Assembly: GCF_947498175.1 (NCBI RefSeq)
Contig: NZ_CANMJB010000002.1
Location: 412,088-476,087 of the forward strand
Source: an uncultured Algimonas sp.
GTDB lineage: Bacteria; Pseudomonadota; Alphaproteobacteria; Caulobacterales; Maricaulaceae
Reading direction: 5' to 3'
Length of the DNA stretch: 64,000 nucleotides
Shown piece by piece: positions 25,011-34,509 of the stretch. Each line of letters starts with the position of its first letter. Within the stretch, counting starts at the first letter, position 1. The notes beneath the pieces were generated by a model that had not been told where the DNA came from, made no database searches, and saw only the letters and a program-made list of their open reading frames with translations. Position numbers and translations under genes: made by a program.

Positions 25011-27518
25011 ATGAAGGCCCCCGGCGATCCGGCCGGGCTCATACGGGAAGAAGGTTGCACGACCGTGCCGCTGCAGTTTGTCGATATCCACTTGGCCGTG
25101 ACGAGCGTGGCCGTCGGGCTCGCCCTTTTGATGGGCGGGCTGGTCGTCATATTGCTGCGGCGACTTGGCCTGTCGGAACTGCGCTGGAAAGCGCGCGCGC
25201 GCGAGCTCGACCGCCAGATCGGCGGTTATGATTCCGTGTTCGGCGCCTATCCGGGCCTGGTTCTGGTCTGGGAGAACAAGGCGGGCGCATTCGCTTCGGA
25301 CGGGGAATTCGGCCAGCCGCGCATTTTCGGCAGCCCGGCCGCGTTGGCCTCGATGATGCGCTTTTCCGAACCCGGACCGGCGCGCGCCCTGCCGATGCGC
25401 ATCCTGTCCGGCCTGGCGGATCTGGACACCATGTCCGACAAGCCCAAGCCGCCGACCTTGCGCACCCTGCTGGCCGCGCTGCGGGCCAGCGGCGGGGGCT
25501 TTTCCGCCTCGATCGTGCTGCCAGAAGGCGAGATCATCGAAGCCGACGGCCGCGTCGCGGGGTCGCAGGTCGTCCTGTGGCTGCAGGATGCCTCGATCCG
25601 AGGCGAGGACGAGCGCGAGGCGATCTCGCGCTTCGAAATCAGCCGCCTGACGGCGGAAGTCGAACCGGTCGCCTTCGTCGAGATGATGAGCCGCGCGCCC
25701 CATCCGGTCTGGCGCCTGTCCAGCACGCGCAAGATCAATTGGGCCAATCCGGTCTATGTGCGCACGGTCGGCGGGCGCGACCTGGCCGACGTGATCGACC
25801 GCCAGCTCCACCTCGACGCCGCCGCCCAGGCGGAGGCGATGAACGTGCTGGAGACCGGCGAGCCGACGCGCACGGTCCGGCCCATCGTCACCGGCAAGGG
25901 CCAGCGCATGGCCATGCGCATCGACCTGTTCCCGGTCAGCGGCGGGGTCGCCGGCATCGCCATGGATTCGTCCGAAGCCGATACGCTCAAGCGCATGCTC
26001 GACCGCCACGTCGCCGCCTATGAAGCCTGGCTCGGCAAGACGGGCGAGGCCGTCATCTCGTTCGCCCCCGATCAGGTTCTGCGGAGCTACAATCCGGCGT
26101 TCACGAACCTGTTCAAGTTCGACGAAAGCTGGCTGCAAAGCGGGCCGAGCCATTCGGCGCTGCTCGACCGGCTGCGCGAGAGCGAGCAGCTGCCGCAGAA
26201 ATCCGACTACCGCCAATGGAAGGCGGACGAACTCGATCTCTATACGGAATGGCCGGCGGAAATACCCGAAGAGACGTGGACCCTTCCCAATGGCAATCTC
26301 TATCGCGTGGTGCGGATGCGCGATGCCGAAGGCGGGATCAGCATGCTGTTTTCAGACATCACCGACAAGATGACGCTCAAGAGCAAGCTCGGCACGCTGA
26401 TCAATGTGCAGCGCGCGACGCTGGACAAGCTGCGCGAAGGCATCGCCGTGTTCGGCACGGACGGGCGGCTGCGGCTGCATAATGCGGCTTTCTCGCGGCT
26501 CTGGAGCCTTTCGGAGGACGAATTGAAGGATCATCCGCGTTTCTCGGAGATCATCGAGATGTGCCTGCCGCTCTATCACGACGCCGAATTCTGGTCGGAT
26601 CTGAAAGCGCGCGCGACCGACCCCGACCCGGATGTGCGCCGCCAGGTGGCCGACGAGATCACCTGTTCGGACGACCGTATCCTCAGCTGGCTGTCGCGCC
26701 CGCTGCCCGACGGGGCGACCCTGATCGCCTGGGACGACATCACCGCGTCCAAGCGCACGGAGCGGGCGTTGCGCGAACGCGCCGAAGCGCTGGAGGAAGC
26801 CGACCAGATGAAGAGCGAATTCGTCGGCCATGTCTCCTACCAGTTGCGCACGCCGCTGACGACCATCGCGGGCTATTCGGACTTCCTGCAGAATGGCGGG
26901 GCAGGCGAGCTGTCCGACAAACAGAGCGAATATGTCTTCGCCATACAGAGCGCGTCGGAAGACCTGGCCAAGGCGATCGACGACATTCTCGACATCGCCG
27001 CCATCGAAGCCGACAAGCTGGATCTCGAACTGGGCGACGTGGACATATTCGCGCTGCTCGACCATGCGCTCGACTATGTGGCGACCAAGGCCGAAGACAC
27101 TCGCGTGACGCTGGACCTGATCTGCGACCCGGCCATCGGCATGGTGCGCGCGGACGAAACGCGGCTCAAGCAGGTCGTGTACAATCTGCTGGCCAATGCG
27201 CTGCGCTTCACCCGGCCGGGCGGACTGATCGAACTGGGCGCGGAGCGCTCGGCCGCAGGCGGCATCCGGCTCTGGGTGCGCGATACAGGGGTCGGCATTC
27301 CGCTCGACCGGCAGGCGGCCGTGTTCGAAAGCTTCGAGAGCTCGCGCGGCGGGGTCGGGCTGGGCCTGACCCTGGTGCAGCGCATCATCGACCGGCACGG
27401 CGGTTGGGTCGAGTTGGACAGCGTCGAAGGGCAGGGCACGCATGTGTCCTGCTACCTGCCCAAGGAAGCCGACCCGGCCAGCGCCCAGCCGGAACTTTTC
27501 GCCGTCGTGGACGGCTGA
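25011..27518 (+). CDS. divL: DivL-type polar kinase with Tyr at the phospho-acceptor site
   Basis: The product has 835 residues: one N-terminal membrane helix (about 30-48), a long region with several PAS-like domains, then HisKA and HATPase domains. The H-box reads HVSYQLRTPL, with Tyr610 where kinases have His; this is the hallmark of DivL, which binds DivK and promotes CckA-CtrA activity in Caulobacter. The ATP-binding boxes NLLANALRF, DTGVGI and GVGLGL are intact. ATG 25011 gives a long N-terminus; GTG 25065 with AAGAAGG upstream is a strong alternative (817 residues). A GANTC methylation site (24981-24985) lies just upstream. Confidence 0.88.
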   Translation: MKAPGDPAGLIREEGCTTVPLQFVDIHLAVTSVAVGLALLMGGLVVILLRRLGLSELRWKARARELDRQIGGYDSVFGAYPGLVLVWENKAGAFASDGEFGQPRIFGSPAALASMMRFSEPGPARALPMRILSGLADLDTMSDKPKPPTLRTLLAALRASGGGFSASIVLPEGEIIEADGRVAGSQVVLWLQDASIRGEDEREAISRFEISRLTAEVEPVAFVEMMSRAPHPVWRLSSTRKINWANPVYVRTVGGRDLADVIDRQLHLDAAAQAEAMNVLETGEPTRTVRPIVTGKGQRMAMRIDLFPVSGGVAGIAMDSSEADTLKRMLDRHVAAYEAWLGKTGEAVISFAPDQVLRSYNPAFTNLFKFDESWLQSGPSHSALLDRLRESEQLPQKSDYRQWKADELDLYTEWPAEIPEETWTLPNGNLYRVVRMRDAEGGISMLFSDITDKMTLKSKLGTLINVQRATLDKLREGIAVFGTDGRLRLHNAAFSRLWSLSEDELKDHPRFSEIIEMCLPLYHDAEFWSDLKARATDPDPDVRRQVADEITCSDDRILSWLSRPLPDGATLIAWDDITASKRTERALRERAEALEEADQMKSEFVGHVSYQLRTPLTTIAGYSDFLQNGGAGELSDKQSEYVFAIQSASEDLAKAIDDILDIAAIEADKLDLELGDVDIFALLDHALDYVATKAEDTRVTLDLICDPAIGMVRADETRLKQVVYNLLANALRFTRPGGLIELGAERSAAGGIRLWVRDTGVGIPLDRQAAVFESFESSRGGVGLGLTLVQRIIDRHGGWVELDSVEGQGTHVSCYLPKEADPASAQPELFAVVDG

Positions 27519-27593
27519 CCGTTCGGCTTGATTTGCCCGGCGCGTGCGCCTAAAGGCCGTTCTTCCGATTTCCACACATGTTTCGAGCTCCCT

Positions 27594-27971
27594 ATGGCCC
27601 GCGTTACCGTTGAAGATTGCGTCGAGAAGATCCCGAACCGGTTCGATCTCGTCCTGCTCGCCGCCCACCGCTCCCGCAACATTTCGGCCGGTGCCGGACT
27701 GACCGTGGATCGAGACAACGACAAGACGCCCGTCGTGTCCTTGCGCGAACTGGCCGAAGGCAATCTGGACCTGGACGATCTGCGCGAAAGCCTGGTTTCC
27801 AATCTGCAGCGCGTCATCACCGATGACGACATGCCGGACGAGACTCCCGACGAAGCGGCGCCCGTCCTGGCCATCGAGCAAGGCGACAGCCAGCCCAAGG
27901 AAATGTCCGAAGCCGACTTGCTGCGCGCGCTGCAAGGCGACCGCGACAATGACAGCTCGACCCGCTTTTAG
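27594..27971 (+). CDS. rpoZ: DNA-directed RNA polymerase omega subunit
   Basis: The 125-residue protein begins [29 protein letters not shown], the family's conserved core, which stabilises the beta' subunit. The acidic tail after residue 80 is variable in the family. ATG 27594 is the first position compatible with the core. The rsh gene follows, as in many proteobacteria, although a terminator-like hairpin separates them. Confidence 0.96.
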   Translation: MARVTVEDCVEKIPNRFDLVLLAAHRSRNISAGAGLTVDRDNDKTPVVSLRELAEGNLDLDDLRESLVSNLQRVITDDDMPDETPDEAAPVLAIEQGDSQPKEMSEADLLRALQGDRDNDSSTRF

Positions 27972-27996
27972 GGTTTCGACGACATAGCCGCCTTGC

Positions 27997-28024
27997 AAGC
28001 CATCGGTCCTCGCCGGTGGCTTTT
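27997..28024 (+). terminator. Intrinsic terminator between rpoZ and rsh
   Basis: AAGCCATCGG and CCGGTGGCTT pair with one mismatch around a 6-base loop, ending in TTTT. It lies 25 bp after rpoZ and covers a potential GTG start at 28016, which argues for a later rsh start. Confidence 0.7.
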
Positions 28025-28072
28025 GCGTATGGGCCGCTCTATACGGCGATCGTGAACGACCATACGCCGATC

Positions 28073-30292
28073 ATGCCCGCGCCGCAGAGCGCCCAGCAGA
28101 GCTATCTGCGCCAGTTCGAGCTGGTCGAGCGGGTCAAGGCCTACGACCCCTCCGCCGACGAGGCTTTGCTTAACAAGGCCTACATCTTCACGGTCAAGGC
28201 ACATGGGGAGCAGAAGCGCCATTCCGGCGATCCCTATTTCGCCCATCCGATCGAGGTCGCGGGCATCCTCGCCAATCTGCATCTGGATGTCGCATCGATC
28301 TGCACCGCATTGCTGCACGACGTCATCGAGGACACGGACGTGACGCGCGAGGAACTGGCCGACATGTTCACGCCGGAGATCGCCGAGCTGGTGGACGGGG
28401 TGACCAAGCTGTCGCAGCTGGAACTCAGCCCCAGCGCGACGAAAGAGCGGCAGCAGGCGGAAAATTTCCAGAAATTCGTCCTCGCCATGAGCAAGGACGT
28501 CCGCGTGCTGCTGGTCAAGCTGTGCGACCGCCTGCACAATATGCGCACGCTGCAATACCATCCCAAGAAGGCGTCGCGCGAGCGGATCGCGCGCGAAACG
28601 CTCGACATCTACGCTCCGCTCGCCCGGCGGATCGGTGTGGACCGCATCTGTTCGGAACTCGAAGACCTGTCCTTTCGCCACCTCAACGAGGCCGCCTATG
28701 AAGGCATCATGCGGAGGCTCGAGGACTGGCGCACCAGCCAGGGCGAGGCGATCAGCGAAGTGTCCACGGCGCTGCGCGACCTGTTCGACCGTGAAGACAT
28801 CAATGTGCGCATCTACGGCCGGGAAAAACGCCCCTTCGCCATCTGGCGCAAGCTGCAGCGGCAGAACATCAGCTTCGACGATGTCGCCGATCTCTATGCG
28901 TTCCGCATCCTGGCGGAAGACGAGGCGGATTGTTACCGCGTGCTGGGCATCTTGCACCGCACCTACCGCGCCGTCCCGGCCCGTTTCCGCGACTTCATCA
29001 GCGTGCCCAAGCCGAACGGCTACCGCTCGCTGCACACGACCATCCGCACGCCGGACAATCGCCGCGTCGAAATCCAGATCCGGACCGAATTGATGGAAGA
29101 CGTGGCCGAACGGGGCGTGGCCGCCCATTGGGCCTACAAGGACCAGTCCTACGCCTACGATCCGGAACGTGCGCAGGCGGCAGGCGGCGATCCGCTGCGG
29201 CGCATCCGGCCGCTGGTCGAGATGATGGAGCAGAGCGGCGACGCGGCCGAATTCCTCGAACATGCCAAGCTGGAGATGTTTTCCGACCAGGTCTTCACCT
29301 TCACGCCCAAGGGCGATCTGATCTCCCTGCCGCGCGGGGCGACGCCGCTGGATTTCGCCTATGCCGTCCACACCAAGGTCGGTGACACCTGCATCGGCGC
29401 GGTGGTGAACGGCCGCCGCGTGCCTTTGCGCACCCGGCTGGACAATGGCGATGTCGTCAAGATCGTGCGCGGCGGCACGGCTGAGCCGCAGGACGGCTGG
29501 GAGCACATGGTCGTGACCGGCAAGGCGCGATCGGCCTTGCGGCGGCTGACGCGCGAAGGCGAAACGGAGGAGTTCCGCCGCATCGGTGCGATGCTGGCCG
29601 ACCACGCGTTCACGCGCGAAGGCCAGACCTTTACCGAAAAAGCCCTCGACGATGTGGTCAAGCGCATGGGCCTGTCGGATGTGGGCGAAATCTACGAACA
29701 GCTGGGCCGCGGCGACCTGTCCATGAACGTTTTCATTCAGTCCGTCTTCCCGGCCATGAAGGACCGCGACCCCGACACGGAAATGGCCAATCGCGACCTG
29801 ATCAGCGACGGCACGGCGCGCCTCTATATCAAGGGGCGGGGCCTGCGGCCTGGCATCGGGCTGCATCTGAAGTCCTGCTGCTCACCCATTCCGGGTGACC
29901 GCATCATCGGCATCCAGTCGGCCAAGGGCGGCATCGACGTTCACACGATCGACTGCGAGGAACTGGCCGACCACGAATCGGACCCGCAGGACTGGATCGA
30001 TCTGGGCTGGCGGCAGGCGGCGGACAAGACGGCGTCCACCGCGCGCGTCACCGCCACCGTCGAACACGTCCCAGGCGCGCTGGCCGACGTGACGCGCATC
30101 ATCGGCGAGAATGCAGGCAACCTCATCAACATCCGCACGCTGCAGCGCAGCCCGGCCTTCTTCGACATGCTGCTGGACCTCGAAGTGCGCGACAACCGGC
30201 ATCTTCTGGCGATCATTGCCGCGCTGCGCACTTCGACCTATGTGGTCGCCGCCGACCGGACCCGGTCGCATCATGACAAGGACGACGATTAG
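28073..30292 (+). CDS. rsh: Bifunctional (p)ppGpp synthetase/hydrolase
   Basis: This SpoT/RelA homolog sets the alarmone level. The 739-residue protein has the HD hydrolase domain (HPIEVAGIL, LLHDVIEDT), the synthetase domain (GREKRPFAIWRKLQ, RFRDFISVPKPNGYRSLHTTI), the TGS domain (VFTFTPKGDLISLPRGATPLDFAYAVH) and a C-terminal ACT domain (TATVEHVPGALADVTRIIGE). Both enzymatic halves look intact. ATG 28073 is preferred because an upstream GTG (28016) lies in a terminator hairpin; GTG 28052 is also possible. No clear ribosome binding site decides it. The stop is directly followed by pyrE. Confidence 0.95.
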   Translation: MPAPQSAQQSYLRQFELVERVKAYDPSADEALLNKAYIFTVKAHGEQKRHSGDPYFAHPIEVAGILANLHLDVASICTALLHDVIEDTDVTREELADMFTPEIAELVDGVTKLSQLELSPSATKERQQAENFQKFVLAMSKDVRVLLVKLCDRLHNMRTLQYHPKKASRERIARETLDIYAPLARRIGVDRICSELEDLSFRHLNEAAYEGIMRRLEDWRTSQGEAISEVSTALRDLFDREDINVRIYGREKRPFAIWRKLQRQNISFDDVADLYAFRILAEDEADCYRVLGILHRTYRAVPARFRDFISVPKPNGYRSLHTTIRTPDNRRVEIQIRTELMEDVAERGVAAHWAYKDQSYAYDPERAQAAGGDPLRRIRPLVEMMEQSGDAAEFLEHAKLEMFSDQVFTFTPKGDLISLPRGATPLDFAYAVHTKVGDTCIGAVVNGRRVPLRTRLDNGDVVKIVRGGTAEPQDGWEHMVVTGKARSALRRLTREGETEEFRRIGAMLADHAFTREGQTFTEKALDDVVKRMGLSDVGEIYEQLGRGDLSMNVFIQSVFPAMKDRDPDTEMANRDLISDGTARLYIKGRGLRPGIGLHLKSCCSPIPGDRIIGIQSAKGGIDVHTIDCEELADHESDPQDWIDLGWRQAADKTASTARVTATVEHVPGALADVTRIIGENAGNLINIRTLQRSPAFFDMLLDLEVRDNRHLLAIIAALRTSTYVVAADRTRSHHDKDDD

Positions 30293-30877
30293 ATGAAGAC
30301 CGACGACGTTCTGGACGTGTTCCGCGAAGCGGGCGCCCTGCTGGAAGGCCATTTCATCCTGTCGTCGGGGCGGCGCAGCCCGGTCTTCCTGCAAAAGGCG
30401 CTGATCTTCAAGAACCCGGTCCTGACGGCGAAGCTTTGCGCCGCGCTGGCCGACACGGTGCGCGACCATCTCGGCGCGCTGCCGGATGTCATCGTCGCCC
30501 CGGCCATGGGCGGGGTCATCCCCGGCTACGAAATGGCGAGACAACTCGGCCTGGAGTCCATGTTCATGGAACGGGAAGGCGGCGACTTCGTCCTGCGGCG
30601 CGGTTTCGCGCTGGAGCCCGGCCAGACCGTGCTGATGGTGGAAGACATCGTCACGACCGGCCTGTCGTCGCGCGAAACCATCGCCGCCATAACGGCGGCG
30701 GGCGGGCGGGTCGTGGCAGGCTGCTGCATCTTCGACCGTTCCGGCGGAGAGGCCGACATCGGCGTGCCGCTCATCAGCCTCGCAGCCAAACGGTTCCCGG
30801 ACTACGACCCGAACGACCTGCCGGACGACCTGGCGCGCCTGGAGGCGGTCAAGCCGGGTAGCCGGGGGCTGGCGTGA
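30293..30877 (+). CDS. pyrE: Orotate phosphoribosyltransferase
   Basis: PyrE joins orotate and PRPP to give OMP in pyrimidine synthesis. The 194-residue protein has [26 protein letters not shown] and the PRPP loop [16 protein letters not shown]. It starts at the base after the rsh stop and its end overlaps pdxJ by 4 bp, so it is part of a tightly packed operon. Confidence 0.96.
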   Translation: MKTDDVLDVFREAGALLEGHFILSSGRRSPVFLQKALIFKNPVLTAKLCAALADTVRDHLGALPDVIVAPAMGGVIPGYEMARQLGLESMFMEREGGDFVLRRGFALEPGQTVLMVEDIVTTGLSSRETIAAITAAGGRVVAGCCIFDRSGGEADIGVPLISLAAKRFPDYDPNDLPDDLARLEAVKPGSRGLA

Positions 30878-31644
30878 CGCCCGTTCACGACAAGCCGGTG
30901 AGATTGGGCGTGAACATCGATCACGTCGCGACGCTGCGCAACGCGCGGGGCGGAACGCATCCCGATCCGGTCGATGCGGCGATGGCCGCCATCGAGGCAG
31001 GCGCCGACGGCATCACGGCGCATCTGCGCGAAGACCGGCGCCATATCACGGATGGGGACATGGACCGGCTTGCCGCGCTTTGCGAGGACCGCGACGTCCC
31101 GCTGAACATGGAACTCGCCGCGACGGAAGAGATGGTGGAAATCGCGGCTCGGCTGAAGCCTCACGCCGCCTGCCTGGTCCCGGAACGGCGCGAGGAGCGC
31201 ACGACCGAAGGCGGCTTGGACGTGGCGGGGCAGCATAACCGCCTGGTGCCCGCCATCGCCCGCCTGGCTGACGCGGGATGCCGGGTCTCGCTGTTCATCG
31301 AAGCGGCTCCGCACCAGATCGACGCCGCCGCGTCCACGCGGGCCGAAGTCGTGGAGTTCCACACCGGCGCTTACGCTCACGCGCTGGACGACGGCAACGA
31401 GGACAAGGCGCAGGCGATATTGGAGCAACTGCGCGACGGGGGCCGGTCGGCCGATGCGGCCGGGCTGGAAGTCCATTACGGCCACGGCCTGACCTTTGAC
31501 AATGTGCGGCCGGTCGCCGCCATCCCCGAAGCGCGAGAACTCAATATCGGCCACTTCATCATCGGCGAGGCCGTGTTCCTGGGACTGGGCCCGGCCATCC
31601 GGCGCATGGCGGACATCATCGCCGACGCGCGAGCGGCCGCATGA
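30874..31644 (+). CDS. pdxJ: Pyridoxine 5'-phosphate synthase
   Basis: PdxJ closes the pyridoxine ring from 1-deoxyxylulose 5-phosphate and 3-amino-2-oxopropyl phosphate, giving vitamin B6. The 256-residue TIM barrel shows [43 protein letters not shown] and [13 protein letters not shown]. It starts with GTG overlapping the pyrE stop (GTGA), and acpS overlaps its end, an order that is conserved in proteobacteria. Confidence 0.97.
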   Translation: MTPVHDKPVRLGVNIDHVATLRNARGGTHPDPVDAAMAAIEAGADGITAHLREDRRHITDGDMDRLAALCEDRDVPLNMELAATEEMVEIAARLKPHAACLVPERREERTTEGGLDVAGQHNRLVPAIARLADAGCRVSLFIEAAPHQIDAAASTRAEVVEFHTGAYAHALDDGNEDKAQAILEQLRDGGRSADAAGLEVHYGHGLTFDNVRPVAAIPEARELNIGHFIIGEAVFLGLGPAIRRMADIIADARAAA

Positions 31645-32042
31645 TTCTCGGCATCGGCACAGATATTTGCGACGTCCGCCGCATCCGCGCGCTTCACGAC
31701 AAGCATCCGGAGCGTTTCGCCGCCAAGGCATTCACGCCGCGCGAACGCGAAGTCTGCGATGCGCGGCCCGATCCCGTGCCGTGCCTGGCCAAACGTTTCG
31801 CCGCCAAGGAAGCCGTGGCCAAAGCGCTCGCCACGGAATTCAGCGGCGCTCTGTCCTGGCACGATGTGGAAGTGATCAATGCCGCGTCGGGCCGTCCGGA
31901 CGTGCTGCTGCATGGCGGCGCGGCGGCGCGGTTGCGCGACCTGCTGCCGGAGGGCCACGCGGCCCGCATCCGGATCAGCCTTTCGGACGAGCGGGACTAC
32001 GCCGTCGCCTTTGCGGTGGTGGAAGCGCGGCCCGGCTGCTAG
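31641..32042 (+). CDS. acpS: Holo-[acyl-carrier-protein] synthase
   Basis: AcpS transfers the 4'-phosphopantetheine of CoA to acyl carrier protein. The 133-residue protein has [12 protein letters not shown] with the Mg2+-binding Asp, and [12 protein letters not shown] with the second metal ligand, followed by [11 protein letters not shown]. It overlaps pdxJ by 4 bp and is followed by lepB after 9 bp. Confidence 0.96.
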   Translation: MILGIGTDICDVRRIRALHDKHPERFAAKAFTPREREVCDARPDPVPCLAKRFAAKEAVAKALATEFSGALSWHDVEVINAASGRPDVLLHGGAAARLRDLLPEGHAARIRISLSDERDYAVAFAVVEARPGC

Positions 32043-32051
32043 GGCGCAACG

Positions 32052-32855
32052 ATGTTGACGCGCAAGGCCAAATCGGACGCAGTCCGCGAAGATGCCGACA
32101 AGGCCGAAAAGAGCGGTGTGTGGGAGATCCTCTCCACCATCGCTTGGGCGATCGGCATCGCATTGGTCCTGCGCACCTTCGTCTTCCAGCCTTTCACCAT
32201 TCCGTCCGGGTCCATGTATCCGGGGCTGATGGAGGGCGACTATGTCATCACGTCGAAATATTCCGTCGGCTATGGCCGCTACGCCGCCATGCCGTTGCCT
32301 TTTCCGGACGTGGACGGGCGCCTGTTCGCGCGCGGGCCGGACCGCGGGGACGTCATCGTCTTCCGGCCGGACGGGATAGACCAGAACTACATCAAGCGCG
32401 TCGTCGGCCTGCCCGGCGAACGCCTGCAGATGATCAACGGCGTGTTGCACATCAATGGCGAAGCGGCCGGGATGGAGCTGCTCGGCACGGAAAACTACAC
32501 GCACCGCCGCGCAGGCCGGGTGCTGGGCAGCTACGAGGCCGCGCTCTATGCGGAAACCCTCCCGGGCATGTCGGAATCCCATCTGATCTATGATGGCATC
32601 GAGAACAACGGCGCCGACAACACGACCGTCTTCACCGTGCCTGCCGGGCACTATTTCATGATGGGCGACAACCGGGATTTCTCCGGCGATTCGCGCGTGC
32701 CGGTCGTGCGTCAGGGTGCGGGCTACGTCCCGGCGGAAAACATCATCGGGCGCGCGGAATTCGTGCTGGCGTCGGTAGATGAGGATTTCGTGCTCTACAA
32801 GCCCTGGACCTGGGGCAATTTCCGCGGCGGCCGCTTTTTCATGGGGGTTGGGTGA
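32052..32855 (+). CDS. lepB: Signal peptidase I
   Basis: LepB removes signal peptides of exported proteins. The 267-residue protein has one N-terminal membrane helix (about 26-45) and a periplasmic domain with the catalytic Ser54 in PSGSMYPGL and Lys115 in YIKRVVGLPGE, plus the late motif MMGDNRDFSGDSR. The order acpS-lepB-rnc is usual in alphaproteobacteria. Its stop overlaps the rnc start by 4 bp. Confidence 0.97.
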   Translation: MLTRKAKSDAVREDADKAEKSGVWEILSTIAWAIGIALVLRTFVFQPFTIPSGSMYPGLMEGDYVITSKYSVGYGRYAAMPLPFPDVDGRLFARGPDRGDVIVFRPDGIDQNYIKRVVGLPGERLQMINGVLHINGEAAGMELLGTENYTHRRAGRVLGSYEAALYAETLPGMSESHLIYDGIENNGADNTTVFTVPAGHYFMMGDNRDFSGDSRVPVVRQGAGYVPAENIIGRAEFVLASVDEDFVLYKPWTWGNFRGGRFFMGVG

Positions 32856-33550
32856 GCGCGCTGGACGCACAGCGCTACCGCCGGGTCGAGAAGCTGGAAG
32901 AGCGCATCGGCTACCGGTTCGAGGACCGGGCGCTCGCCATGCGCGCCATGCGCCACAGCTCCTATGGCGACGGGCAAGGCAGCGAACCCAACAATGAACG
33001 GCTGGAGTTCCTCGGCGACCGCGTGCTCGGCCTGATGACGGCGCATGCGCTGTTCGACCATTCCGGCGAAGCCGAAGGCACGCTGGCGCGTCGGCTCAAT
33101 GCGTTGGTGCGCAAGGAGATGTGCGCCAAGGTCGCCCGCAAGATCGGATTGGGCCAGGCCGTGATGATCTCGCCGTCCGAAGACAAGCATGGCGGGCGCG
33201 ACAAGACATCCATTCTCGGCGATGCGTGCGAGGCGCTGATCGCCGCGCTCTATCTCGACGGCGGACTGGCGGCGGCGCAGGCTTTCTATGACCGGTTCTG
33301 GATGTCGGAGCTGGACGACGTGTCGTCGCGGTCGGCCAAGGACCCGAAAACGCTGTTGCAGGAATTGGCCATGTCGCGGGCCTGCGGTCTTCCGGACTAC
33401 ACGGTCGTCGAGCGCAGCGGGCCGGATCACGATCCGGTTTTCAGCGTCGAAGTCGCCGTGACAGGTGCGGGATCGGCGCGGGGCGAAGGTAAAAACAAGC
33501 GCGAGGCGGAACGTCTCGCCGCGCAGGCGCTTATCGATATATGGCAATAG
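32852..33550 (+). CDS. rnc: Ribonuclease III
   Basis: RNase III cuts double-stranded RNA in rRNA and mRNA processing. The 232-residue protein has the catalytic signature NERLEFLGDRVLG with the metal-binding Glu and Asp, the second acidic motif in LGDACEALIAALYLDGG, and a C-terminal dsRNA-binding domain (DPKTLLQELA through GEGKNKREAERLAAQALI). It starts with GTG inside the lepB stop and overlaps era by 10 bp. Confidence 0.97.
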   Translation: MSALDAQRYRRVEKLEERIGYRFEDRALAMRAMRHSSYGDGQGSEPNNERLEFLGDRVLGLMTAHALFDHSGEAEGTLARRLNALVRKEMCAKVARKIGLGQAVMISPSEDKHGGRDKTSILGDACEALIAALYLDGGLAAAQAFYDRFWMSELDDVSSRSAKDPKTLLQELAMSRACGLPDYTVVERSGPDHDPVFSVEVAVTGAGSARGEGKNKREAERLAAQALIDIWQ

Positions 33551-34506
33551 AGGTCACACGCAGCGGATTTGCCGCCATCGTCGGCGCGCCGAACGCCGGC
33601 AAGTCCACCCTGACCAATCGGCTGGTCGGCGAAAAGGTCTCCATCGTCACCCACAAGGTGCAGACGACGCGGTTCCAGATCCGCGCCATCGCCATGCTCG
33701 GCAACTCCGCCGGCACCCGCTCTCAGGTCGTGCTGGTCGATACGCCCGGCATCTTCGCCCCGCGCAAGCAGGACCGCCTGGCCAAGTCGATGGTCCATGC
33801 TGCCTGGTCCGGCGCCGACGACGCCAACGCCGTCATCCATGTCGTGGATGCGGGCGCCTGGCACCGGCGCCAGAACCAGACCGGCTCGGCGCAGGACCGG
33901 CTCGCGTCCGAGGACACGGAACGGGTGATGGCGGGTCTGGCGCAGCGCGAGCGCAAGGCGGCGCTGGTGCTCAACAAGATCGACACGATCCCGACCGATC
34001 TCGTCCTGCCCATGATCGCCCATTTCGACCGCACCGCTCACTACGACCGCATCTTCGTCGTCTCGGCCACGTCGGGCGACGGGGTGGACGACCTCGCCAC
34101 CTATCTGGCCGATGCCATGCCGGAAGGCCCGCTGCTCTATCCCGAAGATCAGGCCGCCGACATCCCGCTGCGCCTCATGGCGGCCGAAATCACGCGTGAG
34201 AAACTGTTTCTGCGCCTGCATGACGAATTGCCCTACCATTCCATGGTCGAGACGGAGAAATGGACCGAGAAGAAGGACGGCTCCGTGCGGGTCGACCAGG
34301 TCGTCTATGTCCGGCGCGGCACGCAGAAAGGCATCGTGCTGGGCAAGGGCGGCACGACGGTCAAGGAAATCGGCGCGTCCGCGCGCAAGGAGATGGAAGA
34401 CTGGCTCGGCCGCCGCGTCCATCTGTTCCTGTTCGTCAAGGTTCGAGAGAACTGGATGGACGATCCGGCCCGGTACCGCGAAGCCGGTCTCGAATTCGAC
34501 GTCTGA
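33541..34506 (+). CDS. era: GTPase Era
   Basis: Era is an essential GTPase that binds the 3' end of 16S rRNA during small-subunit assembly. The 321-residue protein has G1 GAPNAGKST, G3 DTPGI, G4 NKID, and a C-terminal KH domain (EIGASARKEMEDWLGRRVHL). The loop after G3 carries a short extra segment (GAWHRRQNQTGSAQ) compared with the usual sequence. It overlaps rnc and is followed by recO after 3 bp. Confidence 0.97.
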   Translation: MAIEVTRSGFAAIVGAPNAGKSTLTNRLVGEKVSIVTHKVQTTRFQIRAIAMLGNSAGTRSQVVLVDTPGIFAPRKQDRLAKSMVHAAWSGADDANAVIHVVDAGAWHRRQNQTGSAQDRLASEDTERVMAGLAQRERKAALVLNKIDTIPTDLVLPMIAHFDRTAHYDRIFVVSATSGDGVDDLATYLADAMPEGPLLYPEDQAADIPLRLMAAEITREKLFLRLHDELPYHSMVETEKWTEKKDGSVRVDQVVYVRRGTQKGIVLGKGGTTVKEIGASARKEMEDWLGRRVHLFLFVKVRENWMDDPARYREAGLEFDV

Positions 34507-34509
34507 GCC

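Noticed and set aside
27968..29866. 632-codon minus-strand frame across rsh
   Set aside because: Shadow of rsh; no recognisable motif and no ribosome binding site.
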